NCBI RefSeq assembly: GCF_000407545.1
Contig: NZ_ASWH01000002.1
Location: 434,001 to 498,000, forward strand
Source: Enterococcus gilvus ATCC BAA-350
Lineage (GTDB): Bacteria > Bacillota > Bacilli > Lactobacillales > Enterococcaceae
Direction: 5' to 3'
DNA length: 64,000 nt
The position numbers were made by a program, and so were the translations under genes. Shown here one piece after another: positions 17,467-25,937 of the stretch (position 1 is the stretch's first letter; the number at the start of each line of letters is the position of its first letter). Below the pieces are notes generated by a model. That model was not told the origin of the DNA, did no database searches, and saw nothing but the letters and a program-made list of their open reading frames with translations.

Positions 17467-19179
17467 ATGATAGACAAGAAGTTATTACAACTTCCCGGTA
17501 TCAAAAAAATTCTGATGTTGCTTGCAGGATCTGCTGTCCTGCAAGCAATCTTTATAATTGGGCAAGCGTATGGTCTATCCATGACGATCACTCATTTATG
17601 GAACGGGGAAGGCTTAAACAATCAAATCAATTGGCTGCTGCTGTTCTTTGTTTCTTTCGCATTGCGGCATGTGATGACGTATCTGCGGGAGCACGTTTTA
17701 GAAGAATACGCGTACCAGCAGGCCAAAGACTTGCGCAGCGAGCTGCTGCAAAAGATTTTCCGCTTAGGTCCACAGGTAGTGCAAAAACAAGGGACCGGGA
17801 GTGTCGTCACAACAGCGTTAGATGGGATCGATCAGGTAGAAGAGTACCTTCATTTGATCTTGCCCAAAATGCTGAATATGATGATTATTCCATGGATCTT
17901 ACTGGTCGCCATTTTTCTGTTGGATTGGGAATCGGGCGTGGTTCTATTGCTGGTATTTCCTTTGATCATCATTTTTATGATCATTTTAGGTTATGCGGCA
18001 CAAAGCAAAGCGGACAAGCAATACAAAGTGTTCCAAGTGCTGTCGAATCATTTTATTGATTCTCTGCGAGGGATCGACACGCTGAAATTCTTTGGCATCA
18101 GCAAGCAATACAGTAAGAGCATCTACACCACCAGCGAGCGGTTCCGTCAGGCTACGATGAATACCCTTAAGATCGCGATTCTTTCAACCTTTGCGTTGGA
18201 TTTCTTTACGACGCTTTCGGTAGCGGTAGTCGCCGTTCTTTTAGGGCTGCGTCTAATCAATGAAGTCATTCTTTTATTCCCTGCATTGACGGTGCTGATT
18301 TTAGCGCCAGAATATTTCTTGCCGATCCGTGATTTTTCGAGTGATTACCACGCGACCTTGGACGGGAAGAATGCGATGGATGCTGTGAATGCTATTTTGG
18401 ATCTGCCGGAGAACAAAGGGGTGACGATCGGTCTGCCGACGTGGGCCCAAGAAAGTCAACTGCAGGTAAAGATGCGCTATGATTATGAAGAAAAGCTGGG
18501 TGCAGAAGCAGACTTTACGGTAAAGGGGTATCAAAAAATCGGGATCATCGGCATGAGCGGATCAGGAAAATCAACACTGATCAATGTCTTGAGCGGGTTT
18601 TTACGTCCTAATGAAAGTCAGATTCGCTTTAACGATCATGAGTTACCTGCGTTTGATCAGCCTCAGTGGCAGGAACAATTGATTTACATTCCGCAAAATC
18701 CGTACATTTTCCAACGCTCTGTTCGTGAAAATATTGCCTTTTATCATCCAGAAGCAACGGATGACGAGATTTTAAAAGCGGTGAAGGTCACAGGCTTAAC
18801 GGACTTGGTCAACGAATTGTCGGAGGGATTGGACACGAAATTAGGCGAAGGCGCACGCACGCTTAGCGGCGGACAAGCACAGAGAATTGCCTTGGCACGG
18901 GCCTTTTTAGATCAAGAACGAAAAATTCTATTGTTTGATGAGCCAACTGCCCACTTAGACATTGAGACAGAAGTCGAGCTGAAGGAACGGATGCTGCCGT
19001 TAATGGACGATCATTTGGTTTTCTTCGCGACACATCGACTGCATTGGTTAGCAGAGATGGATTATCTCTTGGTAATGGACCACGGTCAATTGGTGGAGCA
19101 AGGAACCTTGGAAGAATTAAAACAAAAAAATGGCGCCTTTATGAGGTTGAGTCAGGCATTGCGAGGTGAAAAAGGATGA
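17467..19179 (+). CDS. cydD: ABC exporter half-transporter CydD type
   Basis: 570 residues: six-helix membrane domain (residues 1-310) followed by an ATPase domain with Walker A GMSGSGKST, signature LSGGQAQRIALARA, Walker B ILLFDEPTAHLD and switch His in ATHR. The membrane domain text (LREHVLEEYAYQQAK, SNHFIDSLRGIDTLKFFG) follows CydD rather than CydC. The CydDC heterodimer exports cysteine/glutathione or, by newer structural work, handles haem, and is required for bd oxidase assembly. AGGAG precedes the start. It overlaps the next gene by four bases. Confidence 0.92.
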   Translation: MIDKKLLQLPGIKKILMLLAGSAVLQAIFIIGQAYGLSMTITHLWNGEGLNNQINWLLLFFVSFALRHVMTYLREHVLEEYAYQQAKDLRSELLQKIFRLGPQVVQKQGTGSVVTTALDGIDQVEEYLHLILPKMLNMMIIPWILLVAIFLLDWESGVVLLLVFPLIIIFMIILGYAAQSKADKQYKVFQVLSNHFIDSLRGIDTLKFFGISKQYSKSIYTTSERFRQATMNTLKIAILSTFALDFFTTLSVAVVAVLLGLRLINEVILLFPALTVLILAPEYFLPIRDFSSDYHATLDGKNAMDAVNAILDLPENKGVTIGLPTWAQESQLQVKMRYDYEEKLGAEADFTVKGYQKIGIIGMSGSGKSTLINVLSGFLRPNESQIRFNDHELPAFDQPQWQEQLIYIPQNPYIFQRSVRENIAFYHPEATDDEILKAVKVTGLTDLVNELSEGLDTKLGEGARTLSGGQAQRIALARAFLDQERKILLFDEPTAHLDIETEVELKERMLPLMDDHLVFFATHRLHWLAEMDYLLVMDHGQLVEQGTLEELKQKNGAFMRLSQALRGEKG

Positions 19180-20924
19180 ATCGAATCGGCTTGTTTCAAG
19201 TATTAAAAACAGATGAATGGGTCAAACCCTTTTTCAAGCAGTACAAGAAATCGTTGATACTGGCGCTAACGCTTGGTTTCACCACTTTTTTCTGTGCAGG
19301 TGCGTTGATGTTCAACTCAGGCTTCTTGATCAGTCGTGCTGCCTCGCTGCCTGAAAATATTTTGCTGATCTATATCCCCATCGTGCTGACACGGGCATTT
19401 GGGATCGGTCGGCCAGTCTTTCGATACGTGGAACGGTTGGTCAGTCATAATTGGGTCTTGAAGATGACGTCGAATTTACGGGTGAAGCTTTACGATTCGT
19501 TGGAGCAGGACGCGATTTTCTTTAAACAGAACCATCGCACCGGAGATATTCTGGGTCTTCTTTCAGAGGACATCAACCATATCCAAAATCTGTATCTGCG
19601 AACTATTTTCCCAACGATCATCGCCTGGTTGTTGTACGTCTTTATTATTATCGGGATCGGGTATTTTTCGCCCTTTTTCGCATTGGCAATGCTGTTGCTG
19701 CTGGGAATCGTCGTATTTTTACTGCCTTTATGGTCGGTGATCATCAACGGTGCACGGCAAGAGCAGCAAAAGCAAATGAAGAATCAACTGTACAGCGATT
19801 TGACCGACAATGTGTTAGGGGTGTCGGATTGGATCTTTAGTCAACGGGGGCAGGATTATGTGAACCATCACGAAAAATCCGAAGAAGCACTGCGAGAGGT
19901 CACGCGCAAACTTCAAAGCTTTCAACGAAAACGCAATTTTATTTTGCAATTGATGTTTGGTGTAATCACCATTGCGTTGCTGCTATGGACAAGTCGGCAA
20001 TTTCCAGGAAATCACGGGGGAGCCGCGAATTGGATCGCTGCCTTTGTACTCTCGGTCTTTCCATTGATCGATGCGTTTGCACCGTTGCCGGCTGCAGCGC
20101 AAGAAACAAATAGTTACAAGGACTCCATTAAAAATCTGAATGAGCTGCCGGAAATCCAAGAACATCTTGAGACGATTCCGACGGTTTCAGGACCGGTGAC
20201 GTTGACCATTGATCAGGTGCATTATCATTATCCAGACAGTCATAAGCAAGTGCTGTCAGGCATTGATCTGACGTTGCAGCCTGGTGAAAAGATCGCGATC
20301 CTTGGCCGAAGCGGCTCGGGAAAGAGTACTCTGGCGAATCTGATTCGTGGCGATTTGAAGGCAACAAAAGGAAAGATCATGCTGAATGGAGAGGAGACTT
20401 ATGCATTTGGTGATGCCATCAGCAACTATCTAGGGGTGATTCATCAGACACCGTATCTATTCCATACAACGATAGCGAATAATTTGCGCATCGGAAATGA
20501 AGCGGCGACAGAGGAAGCACTCTGGCAAGTTTTAGCGCGTGTAGGATTGAAGGAATTGGTCGAGAGTTTACCGGAAGGACTGGAAACAATGGTGGACGAA
20601 GCCGGCTTACGCTTTTCTGGAGGGGAACGCCAGCGCTTGGCGCTTGGACGAATCTTACTTCAGGAAGCACCGATCATTTTGTTGGACGAGCCTACGGTGG
20701 GACTTGATCCTGTGACGGAGCAAGCCTTGATTGATACCTTTTTCCATGAATTGCAAGAGAAGACGGTGATTTGGATCACCCACCATTTGCAGGGGATCGA
20801 CGCAATGGACCAAGTCATTTTCATTGAAGATGGACGCTTGACGATGAAAGGCAGTCCAGAAGAATTGCAACGAACCAATGCCCATTATCAAAAGCTAAAA
20901 CAAATCGATAAAGGCATCATTTAA
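19176..20924 (+). CDS. cydC: ABC exporter half-transporter CydC type
   Basis: 582 residues with an N-terminal six-helix exporter domain and a C-terminal ATPase carrying GRSGSGKSTLANL, FSGGERQRLALGRI, IILLDEPTVGLDP and ITHHLQG. The segment ILLIYIPIVLTRAFGIGRPVFRYVERLVSH is diagnostic for CydC. It forms a heterodimer with the preceding gene product. The four genes cydA, cydB, cydD, cydC form one operon ended by a terminator. Confidence 0.92.
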   Translation: MNRIGLFQVLKTDEWVKPFFKQYKKSLILALTLGFTTFFCAGALMFNSGFLISRAASLPENILLIYIPIVLTRAFGIGRPVFRYVERLVSHNWVLKMTSNLRVKLYDSLEQDAIFFKQNHRTGDILGLLSEDINHIQNLYLRTIFPTIIAWLLYVFIIIGIGYFSPFFALAMLLLLGIVVFLLPLWSVIINGARQEQQKQMKNQLYSDLTDNVLGVSDWIFSQRGQDYVNHHEKSEEALREVTRKLQSFQRKRNFILQLMFGVITIALLLWTSRQFPGNHGGAANWIAAFVLSVFPLIDAFAPLPAAAQETNSYKDSIKNLNELPEIQEHLETIPTVSGPVTLTIDQVHYHYPDSHKQVLSGIDLTLQPGEKIAILGRSGSGKSTLANLIRGDLKATKGKIMLNGEETYAFGDAISNYLGVIHQTPYLFHTTIANNLRIGNEAATEEALWQVLARVGLKELVESLPEGLETMVDEAGLRFSGGERQRLALGRILLQEAPIILLDEPTVGLDPVTEQALIDTFFHELQEKTVIWITHHLQGIDAMDQVIFIEDGRLTMKGSPEELQRTNAHYQKLKQIDKGII

Positions 20925-20932
20925 TAAGGACG

Positions 20933-20966
20933 GCTTCTCTGGTTTACACTGGAGAAGCTTTTTTTG
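20933..20966 (+). terminator. Terminator of the cyd operon
   Basis: GCTTCTC arm pairs with GAGAAGC, with additional weak pairing inside the loop; a run of seven T follows. Confidence 0.8.
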
Positions 20967-21055
20967 TTTCAGTGGTACTAAGAAAAAGTATTGACTCCCA
21001 CGTTACGTGTTGGTCTACAATAAGTGTATCAAAGAGATTCGAGGAGGAGTTTATT

Positions 21056-21586
21056 ATGGGAAGACCGACAATAAAAAAGGAGTTGATTCAAGCAGGGACT
21101 GACACGTATGAAAAAATGAACGCGCTGCTTGAAACGATTCCAGAGGAAAAATTAATGTGTACGTTTCAGTTTGATGTTGAAAATGAGAAGCAAGCTCATT
21201 GGACGCGGGATAAAAATCTTCGCGACGTGCTGATCCATTTATACGAATGGCATCAGTTGCTGTTGAACTGGGTGACGGCGAATCAAGCAGGGGAGGCGAA
21301 GCAGTTCTTGAAGGAGGTCTATAACTGGAAGAACTACGGAGCAATGAACGTAGAATTTTGGGAAAAGCACCAAACCACCAGCTATGAGACTGCACGCCAG
21401 CTTTTAACAGAAAGCCATGAGCAAGTGATGGTATTAGCCGATACGTTCTCAAACGAAGAATTGTTCTCGAAAGGCAGCTTTTCGTGGGTGGGAGGCAGTA
21501 CGCTGGGAAGTTATTTTGTTTCCGCCACTGCGAGTCATTATGAGTGGGCAATGAAGAAAATTCGCAAATTCAAGAAATCGCTATAG
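21056..21586 (+). CDS. ClbS/DfsB family four-helix protein
   Basis: 176 residues from ATG 21056, preceded by GAGGAGGAG. The motif DKNLRDVLIHLYEWHQLLLNW near residue 50 and the late TASHYEWAMKKI segment are typical of DUF1706/ClbS/DfsB proteins, a DinB-like four-helix bundle. ClbS itself protects colibactin producers by hydrolysing the cyclopropane warhead, but most homologues have no known substrate. A putative promoter, TTGACT at 20991 with TCTACA 17 bases later, lies just upstream. Function here should be taken as unknown. Confidence 0.8.
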   Translation: MGRPTIKKELIQAGTDTYEKMNALLETIPEEKLMCTFQFDVENEKQAHWTRDKNLRDVLIHLYEWHQLLLNWVTANQAGEAKQFLKEVYNWKNYGAMNVEFWEKHQTTSYETARQLLTESHEQVMVLADTFSNEELFSKGSFSWVGGSTLGSYFVSATASHYEWAMKKIRKFKKSL

Positions 21587-21727
21587 CAGGGCGGATATCA
21601 TTTGAGAACAGCCGTTAAAAATATCGCATTAGAAATAAATACTTTCCAAAGACCACTGTCACTAGCGGAATGACTACTTCATGTTTTTTCTGTTACAATA
21701 AGAAAAAAGCGTGTTAGGAGGCAGGGT

Positions 21728-22768
21728 ATGAAGAAAGCCAAGTTTATTTTGACAGCGGGAGCGTTAGGAGCTCTTTCTGCTTTTGTGAAACGAAAAATCG
21801 AAACAGAGACCGTGACCAATCAATTAATTCCTCGTCACTGGGATGAAGCAGAGATCACTGAACGGATGCAAGCATTTACGCAGGCATTGGCAGAAGGGGA
21901 TACAGAAAAAATCGAACGTTTTGTTTTAGGCAAGGAAGCTAAACACTTTCGCACCTTAAAACGGCAAGAATTGATTTTTTTAGAGGCGCATTTTACGAGT
22001 CTATTCAAAGTCAAAGGAGATTCCCACAACAATTTGCGGGGCATCGTGTCATATCGCGTGGCGACCGCAAAAAGGGAGTATACGTATTCCCTCAAGGTTG
22101 CTCGCTTAGGTGTAAGGGAGCTGAACTGGTATATCCAAGAGGTGATTGCTACCGATCAAGGAATCAAGTACCCTAATGATCGCCTAATGCAGTTATCGGC
22201 TGTCGGGCCAAACGAAGAGCTTTGCCAAATAGCAACGGATGCGGGGACAATTACATTCCGAATGTTTCGGCAGGATGCACCAAAAGCCGTCAAAAATTGG
22301 CGTGGACTAGCTAAACAAGGGTTTTATGACAATACCCCCTTTGCTCGAGTGATCAAGGATTTTGTCATTCAAGGTGGTGCGCTGGACGGTTCAGGGCAAG
22401 AGGAGCACTCTATTTACGGCGGGTATTTTGAGGATGAAGTCGATGAGGGTCTCTATCACTTTGATGGCGCGGTTTGTTTAGGCAATCATGGTCCGAACAC
22501 CAACGGCAATCAATTTTTCATCGTCGAACGAAATCAGGCAGACAAGGAACAACTGTATCGCATGACTCTGCCAGAGAAGGTTCGTTCCCACTATGAAGCG
22601 GTCGGTGGTCTCCCAGAACTGGACGGGCGTTATACTGTTTTTGGACAAGTCATCGATGGCCTATCGGTTGTCCGAAAGATTGCCAACCAAGAAACAGACG
22701 ATCAAGATGCGCCGTTTGAGCCCATTAGGATAAAAAGCATCACGTTTAAAAAAGCAAGTCAGATTTAA
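21728..22768 (+). CDS. Cyclophilin-type peptidyl-prolyl isomerase with extra N-terminal domain
   Basis: 346 residues. Residues 1-20 are weakly hydrophobic with a basic end and may be a membrane anchor. Residues 45-150 form an alpha/beta region resembling an NTF2-like or DUF4878-like fold. Residues 165-340 are a cyclophilin: FRMFRQDAPKAVKNW, the catalytic RVIKDFVIQGGAL, NTNGNQFFIV and YTVFGQVIDGLSVV. The catalytic Arg and the QGG triplet are intact, so isomerase activity is expected, but the insertion ERNQADKEQLYRMTLPEKVR is longer than in housekeeping PpiB. GGAGG precedes the start. A terminator follows. Possibly an envelope-associated foldase. Confidence 0.85.
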   Translation: MKKAKFILTAGALGALSAFVKRKIETETVTNQLIPRHWDEAEITERMQAFTQALAEGDTEKIERFVLGKEAKHFRTLKRQELIFLEAHFTSLFKVKGDSHNNLRGIVSYRVATAKREYTYSLKVARLGVRELNWYIQEVIATDQGIKYPNDRLMQLSAVGPNEELCQIATDAGTITFRMFRQDAPKAVKNWRGLAKQGFYDNTPFARVIKDFVIQGGALDGSGQEEHSIYGGYFEDEVDEGLYHFDGAVCLGNHGPNTNGNQFFIVERNQADKEQLYRMTLPEKVRSHYEAVGGLPELDGRYTVFGQVIDGLSVVRKIANQETDDQDAPFEPIRIKSITFKKASQI

Positions 22769-22787
22769 TCTGGCTTGCTTTTTTTGT
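22752..22787 (+). terminator. Terminator after the cyclophilin gene
   Basis: AAGCAAGTCAGATT pairs with its near complement AATCTGGCTTGCTT around a short loop, followed by seven T; it overlaps the last codons. Confidence 0.8.
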
Positions 22788-22822
22788 AGACGTAGACTAA
22801 AAGATTACTGTTGGGCACCTTC

Positions 22823-22975
22823 TTATTTTCGCCGTTTTGATTGAAGTCGTTTTGAAGTGACCGAATAGAGAAAAATCAGTAGTACAAGTAGAAAGAAGCG
22901 TACCGGCGCGGCGGGACTCCAAACCCATATCAGAAATACAGCGGCGAGAAGATAGAGCAAGGTTGCTTGAATCAT
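22823..22975 (-). CDS. Small two-helix membrane protein, 50 residues
   Basis: A 51-codon frame on the reverse strand with a strong ribosome site (AAAGGAG, seven bases before ATG 22975). The product has a first hydrophobic stretch (LLYLLAAVFLIWVW), a short Ser-Pro-Ala-Ala-Pro turn, a second one (RFFLLVLLIFLYSV) and a basic end TSKRLQSKRRK. This is the classic composition of a small integral membrane protein with cytoplasmic C-terminus. It stands alone between two forward genes. I do not recognise the family. Function unknown. Confidence 0.6.
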   Translation of the reverse strand: MIQATLLYLLAAVFLIWVWSPAAPVRFFLLVLLIFLYSVTSKRLQSKRRK

Positions 22976-23165
22976 AATATGCTCCTTTGGTTATTTTTAT
23001 TTTCTCAAAATTTTTAGATACAAAAAATAAGCAATAAAAAAAGTTAAGAAAGGCTTAAACAGACTCTCTCAACTCTCTTTATAATACCACATTTTTGACT
23101 AAATTTCAAGATTGCCTTTTCGATTGACCTGTGCTATTACGTCTATGAAAGGGGAGAATGAAGGG

Positions 23166-23591
23166 ATGAAGAGATTTGATAGTACGTTATTTAACCAGTC
23201 GCTGTCTGAACAAGCACCCGACGTAAATTTACAGATCAATCAATGGCTTAAAGGGGGAAATAAAAAGTATCAGTTGTCGCTAGCAGATTTCACAGCAATC
23301 ACTGATGAACGCAAGGCGCTCTTTGAAGAACATCATTTAGTCGATTTTAGCTGGGGGAACACCAACTACTTCGCTTCTTTTTTAGCTTTAGAGCCACTTT
23401 TTTATAAACGTGAGTACGTGACCCATTTATCCGCCTGTCAATCGATTTTTTATTATTTGCGCGCCCATCATTCTGGCTCTGTCACTGACGAGGAAATTCG
23501 TGAAGCGATCGAAGCCCGTTACCGAGAATATCAAGGAGATTTAGACAGGTTGATTGGCTCCTTTGAAGATTTCCCAGCATTGGAGGAATAA
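23166..23591 (+). CDS. DUF6323-like protein of unknown function
   Basis: 141 residues, soluble, acidic. A helical core includes LSLADFTAITDERKALFEEHHLVDF and LSACQSIFYYLRAHHSGSVTDEEI, the arrangement (search for a target helix, then a YY-containing helix and a DEEI segment) I associate with DUF6323. ATG 23166 is chosen because GGGGAG lies nine bases upstream; two other in-frame ATG codons precede it. The next gene starts one base after the stop, so the two are co-translated. I know of no described function. Confidence 0.6.
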   Translation: MKRFDSTLFNQSLSEQAPDVNLQINQWLKGGNKKYQLSLADFTAITDERKALFEEHHLVDFSWGNTNYFASFLALEPLFYKREYVTHLSACQSIFYYLRAHHSGSVTDEEIREAIEARYREYQGDLDRLIGSFEDFPALEE

Positions 23592-23592
23592 A

Positions 23593-24783
23593 ATGAAAAA
23601 TTACTTGAGCGATCCAACCTTCTATCCATTCTTTTTGAAAAAAGTTCAAGAGCGACTTAGCGGAACCACTGTTATGACTATCGAGCAAGCGGAAGAGATT
23701 CAACGATCCATCGAATATGTCTTGGAAAATGGTGGAGAGGGGACAGTGCCTGTTCGCTTTGACCAAGGGGAAAAGCAACTGGCAAAACGATTCGATGCAC
23801 TGCAGCGCCTTTACAAAGTCCTTTTGAAGAATGTTAAAACCTTTGGAATAGAGTCACTGGAGGAAAGTCTCGCTGAGATCGATCACTTCTTTGCAAATTA
23901 TGATATGGAGTATGCTGCCGCAGAAGTTGATCACGCATTTTTAGACTATCAATTGGCGGAAGCTGTTCCATTAGATTTTGTGGGCTTGGATTTTTACGAA
24001 CGCTATCTGCAAAATTTAACTGCTGAGGTTTTCTTCATCACGTATATTCCTGAGACACAAATTGTTGAGTTACTAAACGTGTATCAAGAAAAGCTAGGGT
24101 TTGATTATCGAAGGGACATCAATAATCTTTTTGACTGTGTGTTTAAACAATTCGTTGGGAAAGTATTAGCAGAAAAAAGAGACAATGAAACCCTTCTGCT
24201 GAATACGATCGAAGCGCACTATGCGCTCCATCAATTAAAAACACAGTCAAATTTTCCAGCACTTGATTTCCTTTTTCAGAAAAATACGTATTATCAGAGA
24301 GCCTTTTCTCGCTTTCGGGATTACTCACGTCATTTAGAGGGCACGGAGAGCGCGGGTTCATTCTTTTTAGTGACCACTTCTACAAAGAAGCGATTAGAAT
24401 TGCCTCCTATGATTCCTGCTGACCGGTTTAATCAGCTTATAGAAGCCTGTTCTAAAGCGGATCAGGAAGAAAAAATAGCGAAAATAAATGAAGTAATTTC
24501 TTCACCAGAAGATTTAGAGGAATACATCAACATCAGTTTTGAAACAACTAATTTTTATAAAAGGCTTTTTAAAGAACTTGATGACGATCTTTTAAAAGTC
24601 TCTATATTGTTTGTTGTACATCGTAATAATTTGAATAGTCCTTTAAAAATCGTTGATTCAACAACAAACCGACCTTTAGACGTACTTTTAAAAGATTTAT
24701 TAAAATCGCTGACAATCGATGAACGGTATGCACGCTTTTCTGATATAGAAGAATATGAATTATTTTCTTATGACTTTAGTTAA
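23593..24783 (+). CDS. DUF6179-like protein of unknown function
   Basis: 396 residues, all-helical by appearance, no membrane segment. It contains IEQAEEIQRSIEYVLENGG, FFANYDMEYAAAEVDHAFLDYQLA and an EVFFITYIPETQIVELLNVY region, which fit the DUF6179 proteins found next to DUF6323 genes. The ATG follows GGAGG of the preceding reading frame. The last quarter is richer in A and T than the rest. No catalytic motif is visible. The two-gene unit has no obvious partner in the neighbourhood. Confidence 0.6.
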   Translation: MKNYLSDPTFYPFFLKKVQERLSGTTVMTIEQAEEIQRSIEYVLENGGEGTVPVRFDQGEKQLAKRFDALQRLYKVLLKNVKTFGIESLEESLAEIDHFFANYDMEYAAAEVDHAFLDYQLAEAVPLDFVGLDFYERYLQNLTAEVFFITYIPETQIVELLNVYQEKLGFDYRRDINNLFDCVFKQFVGKVLAEKRDNETLLLNTIEAHYALHQLKTQSNFPALDFLFQKNTYYQRAFSRFRDYSRHLEGTESAGSFFLVTTSTKKRLELPPMIPADRFNQLIEACSKADQEEKIAKINEVISSPEDLEEYINISFETTNFYKRLFKELDDDLLKVSILFVVHRNNLNSPLKIVDSTTNRPLDVLLKDLLKSLTIDERYARFSDIEEYELFSYDFS

Positions 24784-24885
24784 AAACAGTTTCGCCAAAA
24801 TTATTAATGTTTTCCCTAATATTTTGCTCGACCAGAATTATCTTTATCAAGGAAAGTTATGAAAATATTGCTAGAAAATGGGCTG

Positions 24886-24914
24886 TTGTCCGTTTTTTTC
24901 AACCATCATATAAT
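24886..24914 (+). promoter_or_regulatory. Promoter of the secreted sortase-like gene
   Basis: TTGTCC, 17-base spacer and consensus TATAAT at 24909-24914, leaving a 5' leader of about 90 bases before the start. Confidence 0.6.
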
Positions 24915-25012
24915 ATCAATAGTTATTTTACGAGTCGGGATTCAGTGAAAGGGCTTATTTTCCGTTACTTTTAAGGCAAGAAGAACAGCCTATATATAGG
25001 AGGAAACGGAAA

Positions 25013-25891
25013 ATGAATACCTACTTGAAATTTACTATCATCGCAGCCTTACTCATAACGACTGGCGCGATTTCTGTATTAGGGGAGTCACAGGAATCTG
25101 CCTCTAATGGAACTGAACCAAAAGTTGCAGTGCAATCGTCGAGCAAGAAATCAACGGAAGCCGCCTCTTCGTCAACCAAATTAGAAAACAAATCCACTGG
25201 TTCAACCAGTGAAGCTGCGGCTGAACCCGCTACCACTGATAGCAGTGTGGTGCCCGCTCAATCAGAAGAAGCAGAACAGCCAGCAGAAACAGAAGAGGCC
25301 CCAGTAGTGAGTGAAGAAGCGCAAACGGCTCCTGAAAATACACCAGAGTCAGTACCCGAACCGACAGAAGCTCCTGAAGTCAACACACGTCCGGCCCCGC
25401 CAGTGAATGAAGCTGTTCCTGAGCAAGTGACAGAAGCCCCTGCAGAATCAACGAATGCTGCACAGCCTGCACCTGTCTCTATTCAAGCCAACCAAATGAA
25501 AATCAATGGACAGTTCATTTCCTATTCAAATGCGGGACAAGGCAATGGACAGGCAATCATTGATGCCAATCATAACCAAGTAGCCACTTGGGGCGGCGCC
25601 TCAGTGCAATCGGGGAACGATGGCGCGAATACACATTTTATCGGACACAATCCTGGTATCTTCAATGTGCTGTTTTCACTTGGAAACGGCCAATCAATTG
25701 ATGTCTCCGACAGTGCCAACAACGTCATAACATACACGATCTCCCATATCGTAACCGTTGATGACTACGGCATGGCCGCAGATGGCACTGATTATTGGGA
25801 TCAAATCACTGGCTCAGGCGGTGGCGAACGTATCACACTGCAAACGTGTATCAACGATGACTACAACCTGATCGTGTTTGCAAATAAATAA
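25013..25891 (+). CDS. Secreted sortase-like protein with a low-complexity stalk
   Basis: 292 residues: signal-peptide-like N-terminus (hydrophobic residues 5-25), then about 130 residues rich in Ser, Thr, Glu, Ala and Pro (for example VVPAQSEEAEQPAETEEAP), then a C-terminal domain of about 130 residues. That domain has GH at 211-212 (THFIGHNPGIFNVLF), a YTISHIVTVDDYG strand and TLQTC with Cys279, matching the His and TLxTC of sortases. The Arg expected on the last strand (as before the IFVA-like strand of SrtA) is replaced by Asn285 in CINDDYNLIVFANK. By architecture it is exported, perhaps wall-associated. Active transpeptidase, altered enzyme or binding protein are all possible. AGGAGG precedes ATG. 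Confidence 0.7.
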   Translation: MNTYLKFTIIAALLITTGAISVLGESQESASNGTEPKVAVQSSSKKSTEAASSSTKLENKSTGSTSEAAAEPATTDSSVVPAQSEEAEQPAETEEAPVVSEEAQTAPENTPESVPEPTEAPEVNTRPAPPVNEAVPEQVTEAPAESTNAAQPAPVSIQANQMKINGQFISYSNAGQGNGQAIIDANHNQVATWGGASVQSGNDGANTHFIGHNPGIFNVLFSLGNGQSIDVSDSANNVITYTISHIVTVDDYGMAADGTDYWDQITGSGGGERITLQTCINDDYNLIVFANK

Positions 25892-25894
25892 AAA

Positions 25895-25933
25895 AGCGAC
25901 CATTCAACTTGATTCAGTTGAATGGTCGTTTTC
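25895..25933. terminator. Bidirectional terminator
   Basis: A perfect 12-bp stem (CGACCATTCAAC / GTTGAATGGTCG) with an 8-nt loop, flanked by T-rich sequence on the right and A-rich sequence on the left; it serves both convergent genes. Confidence 0.8.
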
Positions 25934-25937
25934 TTGA

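Noticed and set aside
21054..21551. Reverse frame of 165 codons opposite the ClbS-like gene
   Set aside because: No start signal, low-complexity Ser/Arg/Pro text, and the forward gene has clear family motifs.
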